Origin: Melioribacteraceae bacterium
GTDB lineage: Bacteria > Bacteroidota > Ignavibacteria > Ignavibacteriales > Melioribacteraceae
Reading direction: 5' to 3'
DNA length: 64,000 nt
NCBI GenBank assembly: GCA_024103215.1
Contig: JAGFIY010000127.1
Span: forward strand, 1-64,000
Position numbers and translations under genes: made by a program. A model generated the notes under the pieces. That model saw only the letters and a list, made by a program, of their open reading frames with translations. It ran no database searches and was not told the DNA's origin. Shown one piece after another: positions 43,181 to 52,836 of the stretch; position 1 is the stretch's first letter, and each line of letters begins with the position of its first letter.

Positions 43181-45249
43181 TAAATAACTCCATCCTTTTT
43201 GTTTTTAACTTTTTTAAATATAACCAAAGTTATATCATCGTGTTGAGAATTATCCTTCGCGAAAAGCGAAACTTGTTTCATAATTTCGTTTGTTATTTCC
43301 TGAATCGGTTTATCTGCTAATTCGATTATTATATTTTTCAATTTTTCGTATCCGAATTCCTCGCCGTTTAAGTTTTGTGATTCGGGAATTCCATCCGTAA
43401 ATAAAACAATAATATCGTTATAATTAAAACTAATTTCCATTTCCTTCAAAGTGGAAGAAAATAAGTCCCCATAATCAAGACCTAATCCTAAACCTTCTGG
43501 GGTGAGACTTTCCAATTCACCCTCGTGGAAATGATAAAGAGGCGTATGTCCAGCGCGGGCAAAAGTTAAATTGCCTTTGTTAAAATCGAAAACACCGTAA
43601 ATAGCTGTTACGAATGTTTTCCTTTCCAAACTGTTTTTCAGAACATCATTTGCCTTTACCAGCAATTCTTTAGGACTTTCGATCATCTTCGACAAAGAGG
43701 CAAATATTCCTTTTACCTCTGCCATAACAAATGAGGCTGAAATCCCCTTGCCACTCACATCAGCAATAACAAAACCTAGTTTGTTGTCTGGAAGTTCGAA
43801 AAAGTCGTAATAATCTCCTCCTACTTCAAAAGCGGGAACAAAGAAAAATGAAATATCAATATCTTTAAACTTAGGTGCGTTGTTTGGAATAATTTTATAC
43901 TGAACTTCGCGAGCGACATCCATTTCTTTTTCCAAACGTTCCTTCTCAAGTGATTTTTCAATAAGTTTCGCATTTTCAAGAGCAACAGATGCATAATCAG
44001 CAAAAGCTGAAATTGATTTTTGATCTTCTTCATCAAATTCAAAATCACTTTTCCTTCCGACAAACAAATAACCGTTTATTTCATTGTGAAGCATCAATGG
44101 GGCTGCCGCTATGGAACTAAAGTTTGCTGATTTCAAGTCGTCACTTGCCACAAATTTAATTTCCCTACTGCTTGTGATTTTTAATTCCGTTATGTCAGAT
44201 TCTCCGGGTCGCAAAATCGCTTCAGTTATTTTGTCAGCTTCAACAAAACCGATATTATTTACTGAAATAAGTTCAAACTCATTGTTGTTTTTGGTTACAA
44301 GCCAGGATGATTCGGAATTACAGACTTTATTTGTAACTGTCGTTACGGTATCAGCAAGTTCTTTAAAATCAAAAACTTCCGTGATAAGTTTGCTTAAATC
44401 CATCAACGAAGAAACTTCTTCAGCCTTTCTATCAAATGCTTCTGCAGTCGGTAGATGAAAAAGAGTTGTGAAGAAAATAACACCAAAATAAATCGTTCCG
44501 TAAATCATAATCAGCGAGAAAAACATTTGCAGCCCATAAGAGAAATTAAGAATTACTTGATTTACCAGCATTGATTCAAAAGTAAGATAAAAATTTATTC
44601 CAAATAGAATAGAAAGTACTACTGAGATTATCAACAGATACAATTTTTGTCTTTTTGTAAGAAATGCAATCCAAGCAACTCTCAACGAGTTAACTGTTAT
44701 TAATACAATTGATACCACAAAAAAAGTGTCGGTTAAGAAATCCAGAGAATCGTTAAGTTTTTCGAGGACTTGTGCTATGAAAGCCAATGCAATGAACAAA
44801 CTCATAACATTAAAATAACTTCGCGGATCGCGTTTCTGTTTAAGGAAAAACAATTCCCTAAATGCGGCAAAAATGTAAACGTTTCCGGCAATGAAAACAA
44901 ATGAAACCAGCGATGAGATTAAAACATACAAAAATCCTGTCCCTGGTGAAAATGCCGGGTCCTCGGTTAAAACCGAAGACGAAACGGCAATAATAAAAAA
45001 GAGAAGCGCATTTAATATTCCAGCATTTAAGACAATTGCAAGCGGTGATTTTACTTTAAATTCAATAATAGATACGATATAAAGCAGCCAAAAGTAAACT
45101 GCGAGAAATGCGAAAGTCTCGTTAATTAGAATAATTATTGTAGAATCTTGCAGCGGGAAAAATATTTTAAAAATGAAAAATAAAATTGAGACTAGGAGAG
45201 CATTCTCAAGTTTCTGTGTTGCAGCTAATTTTGTAAAAGGAAGATTCAT
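43180..45249 (-). CDS. 7TM-GAF-PP2C (RsbU-type) serine phosphatase
   Basis: This 689-residue membrane protein has about eight hydrophobic segments (about 15-265) with no large loop. A GAF domain follows (about 285-425), then a coiled linker (EKERLEKEMDVAREVQYKI) and the SpoIIE phosphatase (about 460-685) with VGGDYYDFFELPDN, IADVSGKGISASFVMAEVK, FARAGHTPLYHF, LFTDGIPESQN and QHDDITLVIFKKV. It is the third phosphatase of the operon. The membrane part resembles the sensor of 7TM histidine kinases; the ligand is unknown. Confidence 0.88.
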   Translation of the reverse strand: MNLPFTKLAATQKLENALLVSILFFIFKIFFPLQDSTIIILINETFAFLAVYFWLLYIVSIIEFKVKSPLAIVLNAGILNALLFFIIAVSSSVLTEDPAFSPGTGFLYVLISSLVSFVFIAGNVYIFAAFRELFFLKQKRDPRSYFNVMSLFIALAFIAQVLEKLNDSLDFLTDTFFVVSIVLITVNSLRVAWIAFLTKRQKLYLLIISVVLSILFGINFYLTFESMLVNQVILNFSYGLQMFFSLIMIYGTIYFGVIFFTTLFHLPTAEAFDRKAEEVSSLMDLSKLITEVFDFKELADTVTTVTNKVCNSESSWLVTKNNNEFELISVNNIGFVEADKITEAILRPGESDITELKITSSREIKFVASDDLKSANFSSIAAAPLMLHNEINGYLFVGRKSDFEFDEEDQKSISAFADYASVALENAKLIEKSLEKERLEKEMDVAREVQYKIIPNNAPKFKDIDISFFFVPAFEVGGDYYDFFELPDNKLGFVIADVSGKGISASFVMAEVKGIFASLSKMIESPKELLVKANDVLKNSLERKTFVTAIYGVFDFNKGNLTFARAGHTPLYHFHEGELESLTPEGLGLGLDYGDLFSSTLKEMEISFNYNDIIVLFTDGIPESQNLNGEEFGYEKLKNIIIELADKPIQEITNEIMKQVSLFAKDNSQHDDITLVIFKKVKNKKDGVI

Positions 45250-45285
45250 ATTTTCAAATTATATCACGAACAGACTATTATTATA

Positions 45286-46572
45286 TTACTTCTTTTTTTT
45301 CTGTTGTTTGATTGCTTCTTTTAAGCTGTCTATATTCAATCTAAACATTTGCTCTTCAAATCTCATTAATGAATCGTAACGGGAGGCTTCCTCTTCAATA
45401 AGTAAGCCTAATGAATCAAACTTTACACCAAGTTCTTCCCATTCATTCCATTTCATATTATTTAAAGATTTTTCAACACTTTCGGAAATTAACTTATTCA
45501 ATGAACCTAAATTAAAATTAAGGTTCAAATTTTCGAGTGAATCCAAGTTATCTGTGTTGAACTCTATTTTTAAACTTTCAGCATCGTCCTGCAGAGCAAA
45601 TGCGAAATTAAATGTATAGATTCTTTCAGTTAGGCTATCTATATTTTTCATTAATGCATCAAATTGAGGACTTTCCGGGAAATTATTACTTGCCATAACT
45701 TGTGTATTGAAATTCCAAGTCGGAGCCTCAGGCATATCAGGAATTCTAATTTTCCTTAGATTGACCGTAGCGCCTTGCCTCGATTGATTGTTTTCATAAG
45801 TGATATAATTACTTTCTTTTGATTCTTCTTGCGAAAAAGTAAGATTTTTGTTTAAGTCTTTAACTAGATCGACATTAACTTTCAGTTTTGTTGCAAAAAC
45901 TGTGTCCGGAGCAAATACAATAAAATCTTCCAAAGGTTGATTTTTCGCTAGAGAAGTAAAATCATATACATTTTCAAAATCATTTAAAAAATGAGTTTCG
46001 CCAGCCATGGCAAGCCACATCTCATGGTTGGATTCTTTTACGGCCAGCATCAAGTCAGCAAAAAGTGCATCTCTAACACTCTTCAACCTCGGACTTACAG
46101 CTATTGTACTATCGGAAGAATATATAGATTCATAAATCGGTTCTTTATAAGATTCTAAAATTGAATCTATTTTAGCTCTTCCGTCTTCATTAAGGTGAAG
46201 ACTTGAAATAAAATTTTCGTAATTGTGTTTCTCAATCATATCCCCGGCAGGCTGTACCGAATAGAAAGTTTCATCACCGTTTCCTTGTGAAAGATTACTA
46301 AGAACCAAATTTTTATTCTGATTCTTATCCAGCGGAAGTTTTTGATACATCGCAAAATTAAACACATCTTCGTTAGATAGAGTTGTTTCAAGAAGCAGAG
46401 GTTTTAAGTTTGAAGTATAAAAATCCATCAAACTTTTTTTACCATCTCTATAAATATTATCAACGTCGCGATTTTTAAAAAACAACATCAGCGCTGCGGT
46501 AAGAATAAACAAAGCAACAGCGGGAAGAAACTTTTGTATGCTGGGCATATTTGCTGATAAAAATTTTTTCAT
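45286..46572 (-). CDS. Unknown membrane-anchored protein paired with the ECF sigma factor
   Basis: I do not recognise this 428-residue protein. It has one membrane helix near the N-terminus (about 14-32, FLPAVALFILTAALMLFF) and a short cytoplasmic part. A long periplasmic region follows, rich in Asp, Asn, Leu and Ser, ending in a Lys-rich tail (KEAIKQQKKKK). The periplasmic half contains helical heptad-like segments but no cysteines forming a zinc finger, so it is not a ZAS-type anti-sigma factor. Its ATG lies 1 bp after the sigma factor stop, the slot where anti-sigma factors normally sit. The cytoplasmic segment (12-13 residues) is short for binding a sigma factor, so it may instead be a periplasmic sensor. 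Confidence 0.6.
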   Translation of the reverse strand: MKKFLSANMPSIQKFLPAVALFILTAALMLFFKNRDVDNIYRDGKKSLMDFYTSNLKPLLLETTLSNEDVFNFAMYQKLPLDKNQNKNLVLSNLSQGNGDETFYSVQPAGDMIEKHNYENFISSLHLNEDGRAKIDSILESYKEPIYESIYSSDSTIAVSPRLKSVRDALFADLMLAVKESNHEMWLAMAGETHFLNDFENVYDFTSLAKNQPLEDFIVFAPDTVFATKLKVNVDLVKDLNKNLTFSQEESKESNYITYENNQSRQGATVNLRKIRIPDMPEAPTWNFNTQVMASNNFPESPQFDALMKNIDSLTERIYTFNFAFALQDDAESLKIEFNTDNLDSLENLNLNFNLGSLNKLISESVEKSLNNMKWNEWEELGVKFDSLGLLIEEEASRYDSLMRFEEQMFRLNIDSLKEAIKQQKKKK

Positions 46573-46573
46573 T

Positions 46574-47182
46574 TTACATATTCAATTCTTTTTGATACGG
46601 TTCTAAAATTATTTTTAAACTTTCGCGCGCTCTAAAAATTCTCGATTTAACGGTTCCAACCTCACAATTCAACTGCTCAGCTATTTCTTTATAACTAAAT
46701 CCATCAATATCTCTTAACATCAAAGGTATCTTCAACTTATCCGGCAATTTGTTAATGGCTTTTCTAACAAGCTGCGGGATATCAATCCCCTCAACTCTTA
46801 TACGTGTCGTGGCAGAATGTTCCTGATTCTCCAAAGGTACAAAAATGCTTCGTACTTTTTTCTTTCTTAAATAATCCCGGCATTTATTAACCGTGATTCT
46901 GTAAAGCCAAGTGGTGAACTTAGATTCAAATCTGAAAGTATCAAGTTTATGATAAATACTTATAAAAACATCCTGTGAAATATCATCGACAAATTCTGCA
47001 TCACCGAGTGTTAGAAAAATAAGGTTTCTCACTTTGTCTTTATGTTTGTGTACAAGTTTGCTGTAAGAACCTTCGTTACCACTGTTAAATTCTTCAATAA
47101 GGCGGTAATCTTCTTCGTCACTCAACTGAGCGTTTGATTTTTCCTCAAACTTTTCGTTTTCTTCGCTCATTTTAGACGTCAT
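46574..47182 (-). CDS. ECF RNA polymerase sigma factor
   Basis: This 202-residue sigma-70 family protein contains only regions 2 and 4. Region 2 (about 30-105) has FVDDISQDVFISIYHKLDTF and FTTWLYRITVNKCRDYLRKK. Region 4 (about 138-190) has INKLPDKLKIPLMLRD, then GFSYKEIAEQLNCEVGTVKSRIFRARESLK. An acidic N-terminal extension of about 30 residues precedes region 2. The start may be ATG 47182 or ATG 47170; neither has a clear Shine-Dalgarno. It heads the eight-gene minus-strand operon. Its target promoters, and whether it reads its own operon, are unknown. Confidence 0.92.
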   Translation of the reverse strand: MTSKMSEENEKFEEKSNAQLSDEEDYRLIEEFNSGNEGSYSKLVHKHKDKVRNLIFLTLGDAEFVDDISQDVFISIYHKLDTFRFESKFTTWLYRITVNKCRDYLRKKKVRSIFVPLENQEHSATTRIRVEGIDIPQLVRKAINKLPDKLKIPLMLRDIDGFSYKEIAEQLNCEVGTVKSRIFRARESLKIILEPYQKELNM

Positions 47183-47388
47183 TTACAATTTTTATGTTCC
47201 ATAATCAGATTTTTTATCCCACCGTTGAAATTTGAGATTAAATTACTTTCCTTTTATAAGTCATTTCTATAACTTATCTAATATAATTAATAATGTCCAT
47301 TATTTGTATTTGCTCGAAAATGAATGATATTTGCTTGATATAATATCATCAGAATATTAAATTGATAATCAAACATTTGGGAGAATTT

Positions 47389-47727
47389 ATGAAGATTAAA
47401 ACTCGAGAACAATATAATGCGGTTGTTGTTGAGCTTAAGGGTAATGTTATGGGCGGTCCTGAGGCACAAGAATTTCAAGATCTCCTTCACAAATTTATCG
47501 ATGAAGATAAAAAAAATATTGTAATCGATTTAGCAAGCGTAAAATTCATGAACAGTTCGGGTTTAGGAATGTTGATTAGCGGTTTCACTACCGTCAAAAA
47601 TAACGGCGGATCAATGAAACTGGCTAACGCTACCGAAAAGATCGAAAGCTTACTGGTAATTACCAAATTGATAACGATTTTTGAGCACTTTGAATCGGTT
47701 GATGAAGCAGTAAAAAGTTTTAACTAG
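47389..47727 (+). CDS. STAS-domain anti-sigma factor antagonist (second copy)
   Basis: This 112-residue STAS protein is divergent from the sigma operon. The ATG at 47389 follows GGGAGA and is preferred over an in-frame TTG at 47362. The acceptor motif is VKFMNSSGLGMLISGF, with Ser57 in the phospho-acceptor position. It differs enough from the operon copy to suggest a second input to the same kinase, or a separate partner. Confidence 0.9.
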   Translation: MKIKTREQYNAVVVELKGNVMGGPEAQEFQDLLHKFIDEDKKNIVIDLASVKFMNSSGLGMLISGFTTVKNNGGSMKLANATEKIESLLVITKLITIFEHFESVDEAVKSFN

Positions 47728-47754
47728 ATTTCACATCAAATTACTTCAGTAAAT

Positions 47755-49079
<1,325 letters not shown>

Positions 49080-49099
49080 GTCACTCGAATTAAGACTGA

Positions 49100-49140
49100 T
49101 TGACGAATAATTTATTTGTAAATTATTTTCCAAATAAATT
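49100..49140 (+). promoter_or_regulatory. Histidine kinase leader with overlapping inverted repeats
   Basis: A TTGACG (49100-49105) is followed by two mutually exclusive inverted repeats: AATAATTTA / TAAATTATT (49106-49114, 49119-49127, loop TTTG) and AATTTATTTG / CAAATAAATT (49109-49118, 49131-49140). A plausible -10 (TATTTT, 49124-49129) falls between. The second repeat is a perfect 10-bp arm. Confidence 0.4.
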
Positions 49141-49155
49141 CACAAATTGGGAATT

Positions 49156-50355
49156 ATGGCTTCCGGTCCGAAATCATTTAATTTAAAAATTGTACTTCTG
49201 ATAATTGCATTTGCAATTGCTCTAGGAACATTATACTACACACAGAATATTGTTCAAAAACTTCAACTGCGTGAAAAAAACATTGTTGAACTTTATGCAA
49301 ATAGTCTCCAGTACCTCGCGACTTCAGACGAACAGAGCGAAGATTATACTTTTATTTTCGACGTAATTAGAAGAATTGATTTTCCTCTTATCTTAACTGA
49401 TCCAAATGATAAAGTAAACCTGAGCGGAATGGCGTTTGGAATACGTAACGTCGAATACGACTCAACCCTTACTCAAGAAGAACTGATATCATTTATAGAC
49501 GAAAAAATAGTTGAACTTAGTAAGGAACACTCGCCCATTCCAGTAACAATCGACGATACATTAGTTGTTCAAAAAATTTACTACGGAAATTCAGACCTTA
49601 TTAAACAGCTTATTTACTATCCCTATTTGCAGATATTATCAGCAATTATTTTTATCCTGATTAGTTATGTAAGTTTCAGTTACATGAAAAAAACGGAACA
49701 AAGCAATATTTGGGTTGGAATGGCTAAGGAAACAGCCCACCAACTAGGAACCCCCATTTCAAGTTTAATGGGTTGGAGTGAAATGCTTAAATTAAATTAC
49801 AATTACCCTGATAAAGTTTCCGACGTTGCAGATGAAATGGATAATGATTTGACTCGCTTGAATAAAATCGCAAAAAGATTTTCTAAAATAGGTTCAAATC
49901 CGGAATTAAAAGAAAACAACATTTACGAAATTATTAACGGTGTTGCCGATTATTTTAAACGCAGACTGCCGCAATTCGGTCATTTAGTTCAAATTTTGAT
50001 AACCGGTAATAAAAACATAGTATCAAAAGTTAATGCTGATCTTTTTGAATGGGTACTAGAGAACCTGATAAAAAATTCACTAGATGCAATAGAAAATAAA
50101 GAAGGAAAAATTGAAATAGATATTAGTGAACTTCCCAAAACAATTGAAATTTCAGTTACGGATAATGGCAAAGGCATAGATATCAAGCGAAGAAAAGATA
50201 TTTTCAGACCAGGTTACAGCACAAAAAAACGTGGATGGGGTTTGGGCTTGAGTCTTTCAAAGAGGATCATAAGCGACTATCACAAGGGTAAAATTTTCGT
50301 GAGCCGCTCCGAAATCGACAACGGAACAACAATTAAAATTATACTTCCAAAATAA
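49156..50355 (+). CDS. Membrane sensor histidine kinase
   Basis: This 399-residue kinase has two membrane helices (about 12-30 and 156-176) around a periplasmic domain of about 125 residues. It has no HAMP; the second helix leads into a DHp helix with KETAHQLGTPISSLMGW and phospho-acceptor His195. The ATPase has NLIKNSLDAIE (N-box), VTDNGKGID and GWGLGLSLSKRI. The HQLGTP form of the H-box is seen in a Bacteroidetes/Chlorobi kinase group. The ATG at 49156 (after GGGA) is preferred over an in-frame TTG at 49147. No response regulator is adjacent, so it is an orphan kinase. Confidence 0.92.
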   Translation: MASGPKSFNLKIVLLIIAFAIALGTLYYTQNIVQKLQLREKNIVELYANSLQYLATSDEQSEDYTFIFDVIRRIDFPLILTDPNDKVNLSGMAFGIRNVEYDSTLTQEELISFIDEKIVELSKEHSPIPVTIDDTLVVQKIYYGNSDLIKQLIYYPYLQILSAIIFILISYVSFSYMKKTEQSNIWVGMAKETAHQLGTPISSLMGWSEMLKLNYNYPDKVSDVADEMDNDLTRLNKIAKRFSKIGSNPELKENNIYEIINGVADYFKRRLPQFGHLVQILITGNKNIVSKVNADLFEWVLENLIKNSLDAIENKEGKIEIDISELPKTIEISVTDNGKGIDIKRRKDIFRPGYSTKKRGWGLGLSLSKRIISDYHKGKIFVSRSEIDNGTTIKIILPK

Positions 50356-50500
50356 TAACTTACTTAAACTAATAAGAACTTTAATTAGTGGATAATTGGA
50401 TAATAATTCTTATTCACGAGAATTAAGTAGTTTTCTTTTCTCAAATTTAGGTCATCATAATCCACAGTGTCCGATTCTGCAATATAATCAAACTCTAAAA

Positions 50501-50517
50501 TTGGCACGTAGATTGTT
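50501..50517 (+). promoter_or_regulatory. Sigma-54 (RpoN)-type promoter
   Basis: TTGGCACG-TAGA-TTGTT matches the sigma-54 consensus TTGGCACG-N4-TTGCW at every defined base except one (T for C at -12). GG (50503-50504) and GT (50515-50516) have the required 10-bp spacing. The predicted start is near 50528. It lies in an intergenic region with no protein gene downstream on this strand. Upstream, an AATAAGAA / TTCTTATT inverted pair (50371-50378, 50407-50414) could be an activator site. Confidence 0.6.
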
Positions 50518-50527
50518 ATATATTGTA

Positions 50528-50601
50528 AAGCAGAACGACCCTCCTTTAATTAGCAATCCAAGCCGTTGCGGAGTGCCCTCTTCCTCAACGGCTTTCTTCC
50601 T
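50528..50601 (+). ncRNA. Candidate sigma-54-dependent small RNA with anti-Shine-Dalgarno stretches
   Basis: Between the sigma-54-type promoter (start about 50528) and the terminator ending at about 50601 lies a 74-nt stretch that would form a compact RNA. Its 5' part is unstructured by eye and contains ACCCTCCTTT (50537-50546), complementary to Shine-Dalgarno sequences. Its 3' part is the terminator hairpin, whose loop holds a second pyrimidine run (TTCCT). This layout (single-strand C-rich seed plus terminator) is typical of sRNAs acting on mRNA translation starts. No known family was recognised. Boundaries are inferred from the promoter and hairpin only. Confidence 0.42.
50560..50600 (+). 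terminator. Terminator-like hairpin between kinase and amidohydrolase genes
   Basis: A perfect 9-bp stem AAGCCGTTG / CAACGGCTT (50560-50568, 50586-50594) has an inner GAG/CTC hairpin and is followed by a T-rich but interrupted tail (TTTCTTCCTTT). It lies 3' of the convergent minus gene as well. On that strand the tail is A-poor, so it mainly fits the plus strand. Confidence 0.7.
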
Positions 50602-50606
50602 TTAAA

Positions 50607-52190
50607 TCATTGTTTTGCGTAAACTAATTCACCGTTAAAATATGTCGATATAACTTCAATTGAAGAAATCTCATTTAATGGTATTTTAAATATATTTTCT
50701 GATAGGATAACGAAATCTGCAAGTTTACCCGGAGTGATGCTGCCTTTTATATTCTCCTCAAATGAAGCGAAAGCCGGAGAAATTGTATATGCATCGATTG
50801 CTTCCTTTACCGAGATACACTGCGAAGCAAGCCAATGTTTTTTGCCGACTCTGGTATTTCGATTTACTGCCGCATCAATACCTTTTATCACGGAAGGTTC
50901 AACCACCGTCCAATCACTTCCGAAAGCTAATTTGATTTGCGAATCAAGTAAAGTTCTTAATGAATAGGATTCATTAATCACGTCAGGAGAAAGTCGGGAG
51001 TCTATCTGATCAGCATCGGTTACAAGATGTAAAGGCTGCACGGATGCAATTATTTTCTCCTTTCGCACACGTTCAATATCTGATCTACGAATATGCTGTA
51101 AATGTTCGATTCTAAATCGTCTGTCCCTTATTCCGAATTTCTGATTAAGTGATTCACATAGAGAGATAACTTCGCTGTTTGCTCGATTTCCAATTGCATG
51201 AATCGCAAGTTGAATCCCTTTTTCATCGGCAAATTGGACTAACTCTTTAATATAACCGGTTTGAAAAATTTCAGTGGGAAGTCCGAAATTCCCGAGTTCG
51301 TTTAAGTACTCTTCAAAAAACCAAGCGGTAGACGAACCAAGAGATCCGTCCGAAAATGCTTTCACGGTTTTACAACGAAACAATTCGGGGTATTTAGATT
51401 CTACAAACAATTCAGAGTGAATTTCCATCTTTTGAATACTGGGGATTGAGTTAATTCGTAAATTTAGTTTTCCTTTTTCCGCTAGCGATTCATAAAAACT
51501 ATAATCACCTATATTTGAAATATCATGAACACTTGTTATTCCGTTTCTGTGAAGATACTGTACCGCTTTTTCAAAATCAGTTTCTTTACTGTTTTTAGAA
51601 TCTTGCTTAAAAATTTTCTTTACTAAATCCATTGCAGAATCTTTAAGAATTCCCGTTGGATTACCCTTATTATCCCTTTGAATAGACCCGCCGATCGGAT
51701 CAGTTGTATTTGAATCAATCCCTGCAGCAATTAAAGCTTCGCTGTTTACAAGTGCCATATGAATATCCATACGTGTGGCATAGAAAGGCACTTTGCCCGT
51801 TAAGTCATCAATCCATTCTTTTGTTGGAATACCATCTTGAAGAAATAAATTTTCGTCCCAGCCGAAACCGATGATTTGGTTTTTATTTTTATTTTCCTCT
51901 AAATATTTTATTACTTCGGCTCTAAACTTCGCTTTTGAATTTACTTTTGAGAGATCCAATTGAGTCAATGATTCAGCACCGTACATTAGATGTAGATGTG
52001 AGTCAGTAAATCCAGGAAGCATCAACTTTCCTTTGAGGTCAATAATTTCATCCGATGATTTTATTTCTTCCCTCAAATCGTCGCAGATTCCAACCGCCGA
52101 GATCTTTCTTCCATCAATTATAACTGCTTCTGCAAATGGAAGGTTTTTATCCGAGGTATATATAATTCCGTTAATGAAAGATTTTTTCAA
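50607..52190 (-). CDS. Amidohydrolase family protein (YtcJ-like)
   Basis: This 527-residue metal-dependent hydrolase of the amidohydrolase 3 group has the N-terminal metal motif MLPGFTDSHLHLMYG. Also present are IGFGWDENLF, RMDIHMALVNSEAL, TSVHDIS, KAFSDGSLGSSTAWF, LAIHAIGNRANSEVI, RIEHLQHI and LAFGSDWTVVEPS. The closing ITPGKLADFVILSENIF is characteristic. All expected His and Asp ligands are present. Family members act on amide or related bonds of small molecules; no substrate can be named. It has no signal peptide and no operon partner. Confidence 0.9.
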   Translation of the reverse strand: MKKSFINGIIYTSDKNLPFAEAVIIDGRKISAVGICDDLREEIKSSDEIIDLKGKLMLPGFTDSHLHLMYGAESLTQLDLSKVNSKAKFRAEVIKYLEENKNKNQIIGFGWDENLFLQDGIPTKEWIDDLTGKVPFYATRMDIHMALVNSEALIAAGIDSNTTDPIGGSIQRDNKGNPTGILKDSAMDLVKKIFKQDSKNSKETDFEKAVQYLHRNGITSVHDISNIGDYSFYESLAEKGKLNLRINSIPSIQKMEIHSELFVESKYPELFRCKTVKAFSDGSLGSSTAWFFEEYLNELGNFGLPTEIFQTGYIKELVQFADEKGIQLAIHAIGNRANSEVISLCESLNQKFGIRDRRFRIEHLQHIRRSDIERVRKEKIIASVQPLHLVTDADQIDSRLSPDVINESYSLRTLLDSQIKLAFGSDWTVVEPSVIKGIDAAVNRNTRVGKKHWLASQCISVKEAIDAYTISPAFASFEENIKGSITPGKLADFVILSENIFKIPLNEISSIEVISTYFNGELVYAKQ

Positions 52191-52257
52191 ATCGTAAGCG
52201 AGGATTTTTAATAATTAATTTATAGTTTCGAAAGAACAAAATAATATAGGTAATAAA

Positions 52258-52758
52258 ATGGAATCGAAAAAATCTGTTTCGCATAGGCCATCGTGGGACA
52301 CATATTTCTTGAAAGTCGCAATGCTTGTTTCCGAAAGAGCAACTTGCCCAAGAATGCATTGTGGCTGTGTGTTGGTAAAAGACAAACAAATTTTGGCAAC
52401 CGGATATAACGGATCGATTCCGGGTGATGATCATTGCGAGGATGTAGGCTGTATGATAGAAGATAATCATTGTATAAGAACTATTCATGCTGAAATGAAC
52501 GCAATTCTTCAGTGCTCGGCTCACGGTGTAAGCACACAAGGAGCAACCGCCTATGTTACAAATATGCCTTGTACAAACTGTGCTAAAGCATTGATAACAG
52601 CCGGCATAAAAGAAGTAATAATTTTTTCCGATTATCACGACACGAAAGCCGAGGAATTTTTTAAAATCGCAAAAGTTCCGCTAATTCGACTCGAAAAACC
52701 ATCAAACGAAATCAATTACGATCTCAGTAGTTTTACTTCCGCAGTAATAATAAAGTAA
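52258..52758 (+). CDS. Deoxycytidylate/cytidine deaminase family protein
   Basis: This 166-residue zinc deaminase matches dCMP deaminases (ComEB type). The catalytic zinc motif is IHAEMNAI (His77, Glu79) with PCTNC (Cys105, Cys108). An upstream set (Cys30, His35/Cys36, Cys60, Cys65) resembles the second, structural zinc site of dCMP deaminases. DRPSWDTYFLKVA-like opening and ATGYNGSIPG are also typical. It would convert dCMP to dUMP for thymidylate synthesis. ATG at 52258 is preceded by TAGGT. It is monocistronic. Confidence 0.9.
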   Translation: MESKKSVSHRPSWDTYFLKVAMLVSERATCPRMHCGCVLVKDKQILATGYNGSIPGDDHCEDVGCMIEDNHCIRTIHAEMNAILQCSAHGVSTQGATAYVTNMPCTNCAKALITAGIKEVIIFSDYHDTKAEEFFKIAKVPLIRLEKPSNEINYDLSSFTSAVIIK

Positions 52759-52806
52759 TCTCAGATTTCAAATGTAATTCTTAACCGTTATGGTTATATT
52801 TGCAAT

Positions 52807-52832
52807 CCCCAATCAAAACGGGGGTACGGGGC
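52807..52832 (+). promoter_or_regulatory. Possible translation-controlling hairpin at the ppk start
   Basis: CCCC at 52807-52810 can pair with GGGG at 52820-52824, or with the GGGG of the ppk Shine-Dalgarno (52828-52831). Outer TTTGC/GCAAA arms favour a closed form next to the ATG at 52837. The choice between the two pairings could control polyphosphate kinase translation. Confidence 0.3.
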
Positions 52833-52836
52833 AAAA

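Noticed and set aside
47310-47344. TATAAT before the second STAS gene as a promoter
   Set aside because: There is no -35 box at a proper distance, so it is left unlisted.
50396-50605. 69-codon ORF on the plus strand in the gap after the histidine kinase
   Set aside because: It has no good ribosome site, no recognisable domain, and it runs through the sigma-54 promoter, the CCTCC stretch and the terminator hairpin. The RNA reading explains the region better.
52171-52638. 155-codon minus-strand ORF over the deaminase gene
   Set aside because: It is an antisense shadow with Cys/His runs that come from the deaminase's reverse codons. It overlaps the real gene and its zinc motif is coded on the other strand.
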